NCBI GenBank assembly: GCA_944470555.2
Contig: OX104134.1
Location: forward strand, 77,308,678-77,372,677
Direction: 5' to 3'
DNA length: 64,000 nucleotides
From: Heterobilharzia americana
Taxonomy: Eukaryota; Platyhelminthes; Trematoda; Strigeidida; Schistosomatidae
The notes under the pieces are model-generated. The model made no database searches. It was not told the DNA's origin and worked only from the letters and a program-made list of their open reading frames with translations. Made by a program: the position numbers and the translations under genes. Positions 35,436 through 48,442 of this stretch are shown here, piece by piece (position 1 is the first letter of the stretch; each line of letters opens with the position of its first letter).

Positions 35436-37385
35436 ACAATAATAAGTGGTCTGTAGGTATCATGGGTCATATTCTTCTATCAGTGTTTTATGCTGGTGTT
35501 TGGGTTTGACCTGCTGCTCGCTTTTATCATGCCATCAGAACCTCACGAAGAATGTACAGAGTTCAAGGTCACGTCTCTGCCACCCACCCTGTTTTTAAGG
35601 ATATTTGATGATTTAAACAGTAGTTGAATAATCCCTAGCTTTGAACTAGACTTCACCTGATCTGCTAAACAATGGTGCTGATGTTCGGCTATTTTATCCC
35701 CTGTTGTCTGCGAAACGCTAATGTTTAATCTTGAAACTTATTTCTTACATCCCTCAGACAGCGATTTCCAATGTACTGCAGGCTAGTGATCAAAACGCTA
35801 AATTCACATTACCAAATAGATCACACCTGTAAACCAGTTTGTTTTCACCTAACCTATGCTGCATGAGAAATATATTGCTATACTTAGCTGTTTTATTATT
35901 TTTCGGAAAGTTTCATAATATACTCACCTAATGAACAACGGCTTGGATGCCACCATATGCGAAACGTCTTCGACAACAACTGGTTTAGGATTTCCGGATG
36001 GCCTTGGTGGAAGTGGAAATCTGGACAAACAATAAGGCCTAGGAGGTCAATCTATCCATTTACTCTGGGAGAAACATGCACGCCAAAATGTTGCACAACA
36101 GAGCTCTTTAGCACTCACGCTCATGTGGCTGTAGAAAGCAAGATAACTTACAGCAGATACATCTCCTTGATAGTGCTGCAGGCCTTAACGTGAATTTTAT
36201 ATAGAATCCGACTCCGCTAGGCTGCATTGCTACCAGTGGCTTTATGAAACATAACGGCTAATTCTAATAAATAAATCTATACTGATGTGAACAGTAACGC
36301 TTGAGGAGTGGGAAATGCGTGAACATTCAATCACCTAGACTTCATGACTGTGTGGATACTTACCCTGAAATCATTGAAGTTCGTTTAGGTCAAAAAGTCC
36401 ACAAACATATGACTTCATGTTAAAAAAGAACGTTTATTTGAGAGACACCGGACTATCCAGATGGGTTAAACTTGCTGCCTGATTGTAATGCAAACATGGA
36501 ATATTGAGCAGCTGTGATGCCAACTGCTCGCGTCAGAAAACAAAAATGAAAGCTCCTCCTATTTCTTCAACAACCATTTGAACCATCTGAAGAGGAGCTG
36601 AATTCATAAACACTATGTGTTTACTGAAAGATGAAATTCTTTATTCTTTTGTCAACTCTGAGACACGTTTGATATCATGATGGCTTCCAATGTCCTGGCT
36701 TTTCTACCGCTTAGTACCGCCCAAATATTGTTGACCCCTAGACCATAGTCAGTTTGATGATGCCCATAAACCGGCTTCTGTAGCGTTAAGTTCGTGCTAC
36801 GTGAGTAAAGTTATTTACCTATTTACTTATCCACTATGATTTCACACCGAGTCTCCATGATGAATATTTTTGAATGCTTTATTTCGCGGATATTCATCCC
36901 CCTGTTAAAATTTTGTCTTTCAGATTTACTGCTTGCCTTTTTCCTTACTATTCTTTCGTGAAATTTTGATAAGCATTCATTTTATTTCTGTTATTTTGAT
37001 TGGAATATTAGGAAGCCCAATTGACGGTTGACAGTCAGGCTGGTGGTGATGTTGAACTGAAAAAGTTGAAGATATGCTGAAAAGCAGTCAGATTCTGCAG
37101 GGATGCTATGCTGTGTGAGGATTGAATTATCCAGGTGACGAAATAAGCCTGTTTCTTCGTAAGCATCATCAGCTGATTGTTCCGAAAGAATTGTGGAATT
37201 TGCATGCGATTCGGATGCCTGTGTTACATTTTTACACTAGAATTTGTCCTTATTTAGATTTTTTGGGAGATGGGGTTGCCACGCAGAGTGACGCTTGTAG
37301 TGTTTGACTTAAGGTGATGAAGCTCGATCAGGTGAACTTTATAAGAACTTCGATTCGGTTCTTCTTGAGACATCAGGTGACTGAA
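35434..37385. other. No recognisable gene; one isolated terminal module
   Basis: Around 36745-36830 a short sequence ('tttgatgatgcccataaaccggcttctgtagcg...gctacgtgagtaaag') resembles the end module of the hairpin-end repeat. It is much diverged, with GAGTAAAG in place of GAGAATAAA. The rest is unassigned. Confidence 0.4.
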
Positions 37386-38400
37386 TAGAAAATAAACAGA
37401 TGGTTTATTCTCAAATTAAGAGTTGAACATGAGAGAAGCTACTTTGCAGGCATCATCAAGTCGATAATGGTAAAGAAATCTCCATTGGTTGAGCTGTCCT
37501 AAATGATACAGAAGTTATCGTATTGGGGTTTATCATGATATCGAAAGTGAACGCAGGTTATAAAGAGAGCAGAAAAATAGGCGTCGAAACGGTCAATAGT
37601 CCAGGTGGCGGTATTTATATATAGTCTTCGGGTATCTTCTGGATTAGTGTAAGCAGCATCATTCGAGAAGTGTGCTTGATGCATAGTAACTTTCGTGTGA
37701 AAAGATCGCGCTATACAGAGTACTAGAAAACACGTAGTATGGGGTGACTGCAGGCAAGTCGCGTTCCGAGCCAATATGTAAATAAGTCACTAACCTAATC
37801 GTTTGTTCAGATTGTTTCTGCTACCAATACTGTCAGGGAAGTTCGGACGGTCAGTCGCAAAAAGAATCGTGACCAGTGGGTGAGTCGATCGTGAAGATGG
37901 TCCAGAATTCGTAAAAGATTGGGAACAGTTTAATAGTAATTGGCGCCGGACAGCAGATACTATATCCACCAAGCAGTCGCGTTCAGACTGAAAGTCTGCA
38001 TCAAATGTCCTCTTCGGGCTGTCGCTACAAATGGGAAAAGAACGAAAAGGTACGTGCAGATATGGGAAAGGACATTAGTATACTATCCAATTTGGAGAAG
38101 AAAGTCCCTATTCTTTTAGACCCGTTCGAGTTCATGCACACTTTCATGTGTGTATGTGAAGTCAACTACACAGTTTTTTCCATTATAAGGTTCTTAAAAT
38201 TCTCTATATTTGGGGTGTACCCTGGCGGCTTTGAGAGAAAAACGGTATTCATTAGGTCAGCTACACGAATGGGGACCAGTGCCCACCCCCTCGTATTCGG
38301 CCGTATACCCATCAGTGAAGGAGCAACTCGAGGGCAATAATATTTCTGAATCCTACGTTAAGAGGTCTAAATACTTTCACGGTAGTCGCATTATATGTTC
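37386..38400 (-). repeat. Hairpin-end repeat, copy 5 (inverted)
   Basis: Positions 37386-38215 are the near-identical reverse complement of about 25845-26680. A 91-codon frame reads identically in both (26289-26564 plus, 37774-37499 minus). Beyond 38215 it continues into a 5' portion that the left copy lacks but copy 4 (30385-30590) shares. This indicates that the full repeat extends further upstream than copy 3 shows. Confidence 0.8.
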
Positions 38401-39860
38401 ATATGCGCAAGTGACACCAAAGATCATGGTCGGAAAAATGGTATTCATTCACGTACACCTCGTCACATGAAACGAATATTATCTTTATCATTTTTACACC
38501 ACTATGCGAGGTGCAGTGTAACTGGAATGAGTCAGCTCTCTCAACTTTCAGACGAGTGAATTTATTGCTGCTTCTTTCTTCGTCCAACCACCTGTGTAGC
38601 ATATTATATTTATGAAGGTATGGTGATTCTTGACAAAACGCAGTTGATGGAACATGGGTCTACGAGGTGCTTCAGGCGGCTTGCAATTTCTACTTCATTG
38701 ACAGGCATTGGCATGAGGTCCCATTATGTATTAATAAAGCCGGGCTTATGCCGTGTCGCCGTTTGTTTCGTGGTCGCAGATATACACGTCATGAGCTTGG
38801 CAAAATCTCACTAGATGCCAGACCGTTGTTTTGTAGGTGCACTCGGATACTACAAGTCCGTCCATAGATAACGACCACACACTTGATGAACGTAACATGA
38901 GGACTTTGAAAATGGGCACCGCTAATGTCTGATGAGGGGTGATGTATCTTAGCTCAATATTTCGCCTTTTTCAAACCCTGTTGAGTCAACCAAATGAGGT
39001 GCTGACAGCTGTGAAGTGTATGATTCAACCCGACCACCTAGCACTGTAGCTCTGAACCTATTCGTAAAGAGTCCCGAAGCACTATCTAGCACTGCAGTAG
39101 AAGTCAAAGTACCGTCACTTAGGTCTGACAAAGACCCGAAGTTCATGGTCAATAAGAGCCCAGTAGATATAGATCTTTCATGAGTTTTGGTTTTCACCAC
39201 TCACCATACTGTTTAAACAATCGTGTGACGCCAATACTGTGCAAAATTCGATGTTTGCGCTTCATGTGACCTAGACGGTAAACCTGCGGTGTAGTTGTGT
39301 GTTTCGCCAGAAAAACGACGTTGCTACCCATTTGCCAAGAAAACAATCCCAGGATTATTAACCACTGTTCAATCATAGGTACTCCTGCGTCGATTCGATA
39401 ATGAACGATCTCGATGATTTTTTTGCACATGTTGATGGGGTATATTGCTTCCTTTCACTTACGTTCCCAACCGACAGCCAGTTCATGAACCTCGTCTCGA
39501 AATACAGCCTCGAGACACCTAATCTTGAAGCCTTTTACGTCCTGAATATCACTGTCTACTGATTTCCCGCTGGCTGTACTACTTTTGGGCTCCGAACTCA
39601 AAGGTTTTCTCCCCACTAGATGATGGTCCTTGTCCATGATTGGTTCAGTGCCCAATTTCTGAAAACATCAGACTGAAAACTTCAGTCTCGTTCATGAGCG
39701 TCACTCATGCAAACCACTTAGTTCCCATAATTCCTGCTACTTTGACGGTTACGAATAAATGTCACGGGCACGACTTACCTCGACGTATGTTTTCTCGCAC
39801 CTTTACCATCCCTCCCACTTCCTTATGGAACTATCCGTTTTTTCTCACTGTAGCTAAAAG
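38401..39860. other. No recognisable gene
   Basis: Only short ORFs on both strands. A minus frame at 39200-38949 is serine- and threonine-rich without a motif. Confidence 0.4.
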
Positions 39861-40660
39861 GTGGCTGAATCGACACATTCGGACGACTTTATCATGCAAC
39901 GTGAAGACGTTTACGATATGCAGGGCCTAATGGGCTCATTCAACAGGAACCTGTGTATGTTTGGTATGTGTTTTACAGCTGTGAAATGTAGGATGATGCG
40001 TCGTTACTGGCATGTTGCTAGTACTCTTTGTTTAAGGATAGGGAGTAAAGTGGTGGAATAAGTTGACCACTTCACTCGTTTGGGGTCTGCATCGGCTGCA
40101 ACGAACTGGTGGCTTACGAAATTTCGGCTCGGGAGCAGAGAACTCCTTGAGCTTTTGCCGACTGGCGTAATCTGTGGTGCCGACCGGCGAGAGAGCCAGT
40201 TATTTATCAAACGACGAGTGAACTGCTCTTTGGTTCATTCCATCTTGCTATACGGCTGTGAGGCATGGACGTTAAGAGCAGAAGATGTGGAGCGGCTGCT
40301 GGGTTTTCGTCATGTGTGTGTTCGTAACACTAGCCGCTTTCCGTGGAGTCACCGTGTGAGCAACCTTGAGATCACGCAGATGATAATGAGCAAAACATAC
40401 TGGCCGATAGATAAAGCTGTGACCCTTAGTCGACTGAGATGAATCGGATATGTGTTGCACATGCCGTTACCGCCCAGCTCAACGTGCTATGCTGAGAAAA
40501 GTTGCATCAGGTTGGAAGAGGGTTCTGAGCGATCAAAAGAAGGCGTGATATATATCCGTGAAGTTTCCCAATGTTGGTCCTAGTGGTGAAGACTACCTAT
40601 CCTGGGCCTTTGAGACGACAGAAGTGATCAGTTGAAAGTCAGTCACAACTGTAGAACTAC
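39861..40660 (+). mobile_element. RTE-like retrotransposon 3' fragment
   Basis: The frame starting near 39861 reads THSDDFIMQREDVYDMQGLMG, the RT active-site region with YADD changed to HSDD. It continues FNRNLCMFGMCFTAVKCRMM, then DHFTRLGSASAA after a stop, SLVHSILLYGCEAWTLRAED, LGFRHVCVRN, and RLRxIGYVLHMPLPP. This is the usual C-terminal half of an RTE ORF2, related to the relic at 3.1-4.0 kb. Stops at about 40059 and 40440 show it is inactive. Confidence 0.8.
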
Positions 40661-42726
40661 GTCTACTCTGACGTCTTCTGAAGCCTGAATGTTCTCAATA
40701 ACCAGTATCTTCAGGCCTTCTATTTCCCCATACAACCTTGCTTACTTCGGTAGCACCTTTTTATCTACTTGTTCCTTTTTAGTTGCTGTAGAGTGCGGCA
40801 ACTTGAACCGATGCACCTGTGTCTGAGGTTCTGCGTTTACCGTTTCTGTCCGACTGTTTGACTTGAGAACTGCCACTCGTGGTATCGCGGCGATTAAGGT
40901 CACGAAAAACATGCATTTCCTGGTAGCGGGAAGTTTTAGGATAGGTGGAGGACATTCAGGAGAAGCATACTCTTCCGCGACGAACGCACGTTCTCGACTA
41001 AGTCAAGAAGGTGAGATGGGCTCTGTAAAACTTTCATTCTTCAGCAATTCAGTTATATGGATGCCTCACTTAATGCCTAAAGTGTAATGGGGAATTTATC
41101 ATGTCTAGTATCGGACGGGAGGGGACATCTTTGTGCGTTACAGATAGACTGAAGATTTGCTGCATGGACCAGTCTGATTTGGATTTTTTCGTTGAGCTCA
41201 AGGTAAATGAGTGTTTCATCTTCAGCGTCATGAGTGATCAAAGCTGCCTTAATGGTGGCGTATTGCGAGAATACCTACCTAAAAGTTTCGTTCCCACCAG
41301 AGGGTGCCAGTTGGGGATGTCTATTTAACTAGATTTCATCAACAGCACCTTTTCAATACCCTCGTCAGTGTATACCGTGAATGACCACTATTCTGCATGT
41401 CCTCAATGCATTTATTTATCTCCTAGACAAACGACACCCACCATTAAATCTTCCCTTTATACAGACTGAACAGATACTCAAAACAACCTACTTAAAACAG
41501 TCAAACTCATCACACCATATTGGATTAAAGTCATCCATTCGGTCAGTTGGATTCGCGGAGTGCTATTTCGCTTTAAGCCCTCAACTTTTGCCGTTGTTTT
41601 ATGGAATGTTGTGCTAAGGGAAAAGATCTCCATTTGGCTCGCGGACACAGACACATTTGACAGCTGAATATATATTTTCTCGGCGGTTTCAATGTCTGTT
41701 GGCTTCGATCCTTTGTTTAGCTATAGGCCGATGTCATCAGCACGCCTCTTGGTGGTGGTAGCGAAACAGCTCTGAAAATATTTTATTTTGTTCCTAGATA
41801 ATTCAGATAAAACATGGACATTCTGGGATAGATTTAGGTGCAGTTCTGTCAATCTAGCCTGGACAGCATCAAAGCAGTCCAGTGTGTTGCTTCAGAATGT
41901 GTGAATTAAAAGAAATATAACAGCTTCTGGAATTCTTCCAAAGCCTTTGGGACATCGATGTTCATCCAAATATTTCTTGAAGAAATAAATTGCGTTCGTT
42001 CCTGTCATACTGACAGAAAATGCGGAAACTCATCAAGTTGTTTCACCACCAAATGTTTCCAGCTGTTTGCCAAATATTCGGATGCATCCAACTGACCAAA
42101 AAAGAGGTAAGACGACCACAGTGACTGAATAGTTTTCCCTTCCATGAACCTATTCTCTCAGCTGTATATTCACAGATGGACAGCAGAAAATACAGTGCCT
42201 CTCCGAATACTTTCCAATCAAGTGTCAAAGTGTATCGCGAAAAGATGGAAAGTTGAGTAATACATAGGGACTGGGAATACTAAAACAAACAAATATTTAC
42301 GTTATTCAACCTGGCTGTGTCGTAGGAAAAAATGTGGCAGTAAAGTTATTTTTAGCTGCATATGCCAGTTTTACTGGTGGTTACCTCAGGGCTCACTTCG
42401 GACGAGTAGTGTGAGGGTCACATGATCAAATGGCCTACCTTATTCCAAGGAGTTGACGACTAAAGGGTACATGGGTCCCGAGGGAGTTATTGGTTATCTA
42501 CTCACAGAGGGCATGCACTTGACGGTCGAAAATCATCTTAGGTGATCATGGAATAGGTGGCCGAATTCGGTATGTTTTTCCGAAGCAGTGGCCCTAGCGT
42601 CAAATGCGAACTTATGCATTCAAAAAGAAACAGTTTCAGTCCTCCCTGAAGGTGAATATCTTCATTCCTGATGGCCACCAACTCTCTCACGCACCATTAT
42701 TGTTTCATTCATCTCTATGATTGTTC
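40661..42726. other. No recognisable gene
   Basis: Short ORFs only, with no motif or shared repeat noted, up to the assembly gap. Confidence 0.4.
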
Positions 42727-43226
42727 NNNNNNNNNNNNNNNNNNNNNNNNNNNNNNNNNNNNNNNNNNNNNNNNNNNNNNNNNNNNNNNNNNNNNNNNNN
42801 NNNNNNNNNNNNNNNNNNNNNNNNNNNNNNNNNNNNNNNNNNNNNNNNNNNNNNNNNNNNNNNNNNNNNNNNNNNNNNNNNNNNNNNNNNNNNNNNNNNN
42901 NNNNNNNNNNNNNNNNNNNNNNNNNNNNNNNNNNNNNNNNNNNNNNNNNNNNNNNNNNNNNNNNNNNNNNNNNNNNNNNNNNNNNNNNNNNNNNNNNNNN
43001 NNNNNNNNNNNNNNNNNNNNNNNNNNNNNNNNNNNNNNNNNNNNNNNNNNNNNNNNNNNNNNNNNNNNNNNNNNNNNNNNNNNNNNNNNNNNNNNNNNNN
43101 NNNNNNNNNNNNNNNNNNNNNNNNNNNNNNNNNNNNNNNNNNNNNNNNNNNNNNNNNNNNNNNNNNNNNNNNNNNNNNNNNNNNNNNNNNNNNNNNNNNN
43201 NNNNNNNNNNNNNNNNNNNNNNNNNN
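42727..43226. other. Assembly gap (500 N)
   Basis: Exactly 500 undetermined bases, which suggests a fixed-size placeholder rather than a measured distance. Frames running through it have no meaning. Confidence 0.99.
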
Positions 43227-43227
43227 G

Positions 43228-43353
43228 TCAAGATTAGAATTTGATTCAGTTAAAATGGAAAGTTTCAGAGGTTACATTTCAGTTAAGTTGAAAATATTAA
43301 GAGAATTGCCTCCTCACAACTTTACTGCAATAAAAAAACGGTATGGTAAATGA
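43228..43353 (+). CDS. Exon-like fragment of an unknown gene, next to the gap
   Basis: Open from the gap edge: SRLEFDSVKMESFRGYISV, then LKILRELPPHNFTAIKK, to a TGA at 43351. Good donor-like sites (cg|gtatgg near 43340 and g|gtaaatg near 43346) lie before the stop. A join at the first (phase 2) would fit an acceptor at 43861/43862 leading into the 43860-44162 frame. The composition looks like real protein. The family was not recognised, and the upstream part is hidden by the gap. Confidence 0.35.
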   Translation, partial: SRLEFDSVKMESFRGYISVKLKILRELPPHNFTAIKKRYGK

Positions 43354-43392
43354 ATAGCATTTTTTTTGAGATGAATGGGGATTTTTAATTTA

Positions 43393-43501
43393 GAAGTAGT
43401 ATTCATCATGGACTGACATCAGTTGGGGAACCATTGAAAATCTGGGAGCGCTGGACAGCTGTTTCGTCCTAGTATGGGACTCAGCAGTACGCACCCACGA
43501 C
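43393..43501 (-). ncRNA. tRNA-like SINE with hammerhead-like core (left arm)
   Basis: The minus strand carries a hammerhead-type arrangement. CTGCTGA (43487-43481) is followed by a stem II GTCC...GGAC and GAAA. A CAGCTG stem III and the cleavage-type TC come next. A flank (GCGCTCCC) can pair with the GGGTGCG upstream. It corresponds closely to the hammerhead of the schistosome Sm-alpha SINE as remembered. The core reads CUGCUGA instead of CUGANGA, so activity is doubtful. A B-box-like GAGTTCGACTCC lies upstream at 43520-43509. It is the reverse complement of the right arm. Confidence 0.6.
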
Positions 43502-43547
43502 CCGGCTAGGAGTCGAACTCAGAACCTTGAGGTTTCACGGTGAACGC

Positions 43548-43660
43548 GTCGTGGGTGCGTACTGCTGAGGAGTCTCATACTAGGACGAAACAGCTGTCCA
43601 GCGCTCCCAGATTTTCAATGGTTCCCCAACTGATGTCAGTCCATGATGAATACTGCTTCT
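43548..43660 (+). ncRNA. tRNA-like SINE with hammerhead-like core (right arm)
   Basis: Mirror copy of 43393-43501. It has a three-base insertion in the core (CTGCTGAGGAG), then TCTC in place of GTCCC. GGACGAAACAGCTGTCC and the flanking sequence are kept. The insertion and the altered stem II would break the catalytic fold. The 46 bases between the arms (43502-43547) hold the tRNA-like promoter portion. Confidence 0.55.
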
Positions 43661-43859
43661 GAATCGCATTTTGCAGCCGGCATGCCGATGCATTCTCTAA
43701 ACACTGTTCATGTTTCCAACTGGTATGTCCATCAGAACAATATGTCTTGTTCATGACCGTCCCTTATACAAAATACGATTTTCGAGATTTGCTTCAAGAA
43801 TAACAGTTTGCGGAGACATTTCTGATGATATAGTTTTTATCTGAAAAGCAGTGCTGTAG

Positions 43860-44162
43860 AGAAAAGTCCTACAAAAAGCTGATGAGTTTCACAACAGTGT
43901 TTTTCTACTGACTCCTGCACAGGAAAAGGATCAGACAGCAGAAGGTGGGATTAAAACAGGACTTGACAAAGACTTCGCGTGGTCAGGATACAACCAATAT
44001 TCAAAACTCACAAATAATATATTACCTGTAAAGTGGCTGCAACTAAGAAGTATTCTTGACGAAGACGAAGTTCCTTACCAACGAAGAAATTATCGTTTGG
44101 ATAAAGAACACGGGAGATGTTTTCTGCATGATTACGTGCACACACAGCCTATGTTAGAGTAG
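43860..44162 (+). CDS. Possible terminal exon of an unknown gene
   Basis: A 100-codon frame without an initiating ATG runs from just after an AG (43858-43859, in-frame stop TAG) to TAG at 44160. It includes [53 protein letters not shown] and ends [11 protein letters not shown]. It is charged and tyrosine-rich with even codon content, unlike surrounding frames. The SINE pair at 43.4-43.66 kb would sit in the intron separating it from the fragment at 43228. No family was recognised. A chance ORF remains possible. Confidence 0.4.
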   Translation, partial: RKVLQKADEFHNSVFLLTPAQEKDQTAEGGIKTGLDKDFAWSGYNQYSKLTNNILPVKWLQLRSILDEDEVPYQRRNYRLDKEHGRCFLHDYVHTQPMLE

Positions 44163-46160
44163 AAACAAATATAAGTTAGCACGTTTTTGAAGTGGAAAAT
44201 ATTTGTTTGATTCCTACAAAGATACATAAAAGCATTGAAAAATCAAAACAAAGTAGGAGGTAGTTCATCATATGGTGTCTTAGTCACTGATTTGTCTTTA
44301 TAAGCCTTAAATAGGTAAAGGTACACTTCCTCTCCGTTTCTGAAGTATTGCGTATTAGTTCTCATAAGGACCATGGAGATTAACTTATTTGTAACATTGA
44401 CAAAACGAGTTGTGCAGTCCATCATTACAAAAAACAATCCAGAAGTGATAAACTGAACTTAAACAGCTATCTAGTGATGCAGCATTCGAAAGGAATACCT
44501 GAGGCAGCAGAACTGGGTTAGAACAGCATTCATGAAATTGTTTATGCTACAGTAAATCATCATAAACCATGCAAGATAACTTGCATGTACGCCTTCAGAC
44601 AGATGCTATACTGTATTGGAAAATCCTCGAGGTAAATAGACTTAAATTACTGGGAGGCTTCAGCGTGATCCGTTGATCGATAAGCAACTAGAACAATTAG
44701 CAGAAGCATTTATGACACTACTATCCTCATTGTGATTCCGATTGAGTTGAGATAATGTAAATACCCAATGGAAAGTGCTTAATATTTGCGAGGCAACAGT
44801 TTACTTTAAAAAATAGTTGCGTAGAACTCCATTTGGGATATTTTTTCAGTAAGCGAGTTGACTATTTTTACAGTGTAGTTTTCATAGTGTGTTGATAATA
44901 CTAAGACATTCAACGTTACTTTGCATGACAAGTGTTGGCTACGTTTCATGCGTTTCACTTACCATTACTTGTTATATCGCAGTTGATGATTTGCAACTTA
45001 TCCGAAATAACTACCTACATTTCGCATAGTGTCAACACTCTTAGGTAAGAAACTGGCTTTAGAAGTTTCTCGTCTATAAAGTTAGGCTGTTTAAGAAATG
45101 GATTCAGATATAAATGTCATCTTGAACTAACTCATATCTTAGCACAAACAATCCTATAGGATCCTTCATTCTATTAGGAGAGAACCATTTAAGGAGATTC
45201 TCAAAACTATTGCATGAAAAAGCGACCAACAAAAATCAGGTTTCTTGCCTCATTCATATCACTATACCCCTATACTCTGAAAACAATGCGAGGCTAGTTA
45301 CTAGCATATACAGTCTAAATTTGTTAATATAGATAAAAAAGAGGGAACTAGAGTCATCTGAATCGCAGTATTTGCTTAATGATACCGGAGTAGTTTATGC
45401 CAAGTAGTTTACCAAGCACTTTAAACGATTTTAAAAAGACAGTTTTGAATGACGAATTTAAGCGGCTAATTATCAAAAGGATTTTTTTATTTCTTACTAT
45501 AAGTTGGTTATTCAAATGTACTTAAATTCGCGACTTCTATCGAAAACAAAATTAACAGCCAACACGGGAAAAGGAGCGATTTCATTTAATTTTCGCTATA
45601 AACTTATTTGCTAAATTATACCTAGATTCACCATTAAGCTACATTTCTTTACACTCGGGACACCGATTTCGTAGACAGTTAATTTTACCAAATAAACCTG
45701 GTTATTGAAATGTCATCATCGGAATGAAAAGACCTGCATGATGGTTTCTAATAACCATTAGGATGAAATGAAAAGAACGAATCAAAGTAAGCTAAATTAG
45801 GTAAGTGAATTCTTTGCAATCTATTAAACTTATGGAAACGTACCATACATACGTGATTACTTTGGTATCTTGGAACATACAAAGTACACTGGTGTAATAA
45901 TTTAAGCTATTGTGGTGAAGTAAGGTAGTAGGAAACTCATCACATTTTACCCCCACCATGGTTTATTTCAGTCTATGTAAACAGAGGGAAATTCTACAGC
46001 TGACATTGTTCTGAAATGTTTGATTCAGATGCTGTGTTAAAGACTCTTCGATGTCTGGACGCAATTTCCTTATTTCTAGACAAGGTGCAAGGAGTGGGAA
46101 GTCTCATATAAGTAAAACTCATTTCTACATGAACTGAGGATATGCAAAACATCACCTTAC
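44163..46160. other. Probable intron or downstream sequence of glycogen phosphorylase
   Basis: AT-rich sequence following the splice donor of exon 4 (minus strand). No further phosphorylase exon was recognised here. The minus frame at 44437-44243 does not match the protein. Confidence 0.45.
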
Positions 46161-46430
46161 ATTTATGTAGTCGCCCATATTGAAAATTCCCAGGTCGAAA
46201 CTTTTTGGGGCTTTGGCAGACCAGAGTCGAAGCGTATTGCAAGTGTTATTTCTGTACCCTGGGATAGGAGTATCATAAGGCATAGCGAAAACTGGATGTG
46301 CATCAACCCAACGTCTGCGTCCGTTTCCAGCATCCTCAACTCGACCATAAAAATTGACAGGATAACAATATTCTGGTCTTCCTTTCTCCCATGGATTACC
46401 GAAACGTAACCAGTCGTCTGGTTCTTCAAC
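46161..46430 (-). CDS. Glycogen phosphorylase, exon 4 (residues 174-263)
   Basis: Encodes 90 residues: [20 protein letters not shown], then [51 protein letters not shown] and [10 protein letters not shown]. This is the highly conserved N-terminal domain segment of glycogen phosphorylase, with no gaps of note. The acceptor is ccgcag at 46436-46431. The donor gtaagg begins at 46160, and both junctions are phase 0. The enzyme releases glucose 1-phosphate from glycogen in the cytosol, with pyridoxal phosphate bound in the C-terminal part, which is not in this window. The next expected segment, beginning around AVLDRNLAENISR in the family, was not found. Confidence 0.93.
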
Positions 46431-46559
46431 CTGCGGTAAATATAAAAACGATATACAACTGTATAAATAGCTCTCTTCTATCTTCACTCGAAAATTGCTG
46501 GAAATAAGCAGCTTTTCCAAAGTTGCGGAACCCATGAAACATACTTCGTAGTCAGTTTA

Positions 46560-48340
<1,781 letters not shown>

Positions 48341-48442
48341 TTGGTACATAGCTTCATCAACTGCAGCAGATATGTCTACGTTGAGCATAGTATTTGTCAA
48401 GCTACGACCCATGTAAAATTCCAGAGACAAGTAGTATATACG
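48341..48442 (-). CDS. Glycogen phosphorylase, exon 2 (residues 79-112)
   Basis: A 34-residue exon: [19 protein letters not shown] then [15 protein letters not shown]. It is too short to show as a long ORF but matches the invariant phosphorylase stretch around [11 protein letters not shown]. It is bounded by an acceptor (aaattatag before 48442) and the donor gtgagt at 48340, both phase 0, and it joins seamlessly to exons 1 and 3. Confidence 0.95.

Noticed and set aside
42662..43353. Four long frames that run through the 500-base gap
   Set aside because: They consist mainly of undetermined residues. Only the 126 bases after the gap were considered, as a possible exon.
44243..44437. 64-codon minus frame as the next glycogen phosphorylase exon
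   Set aside because: The residues do not match any part of the phosphorylase sequence.
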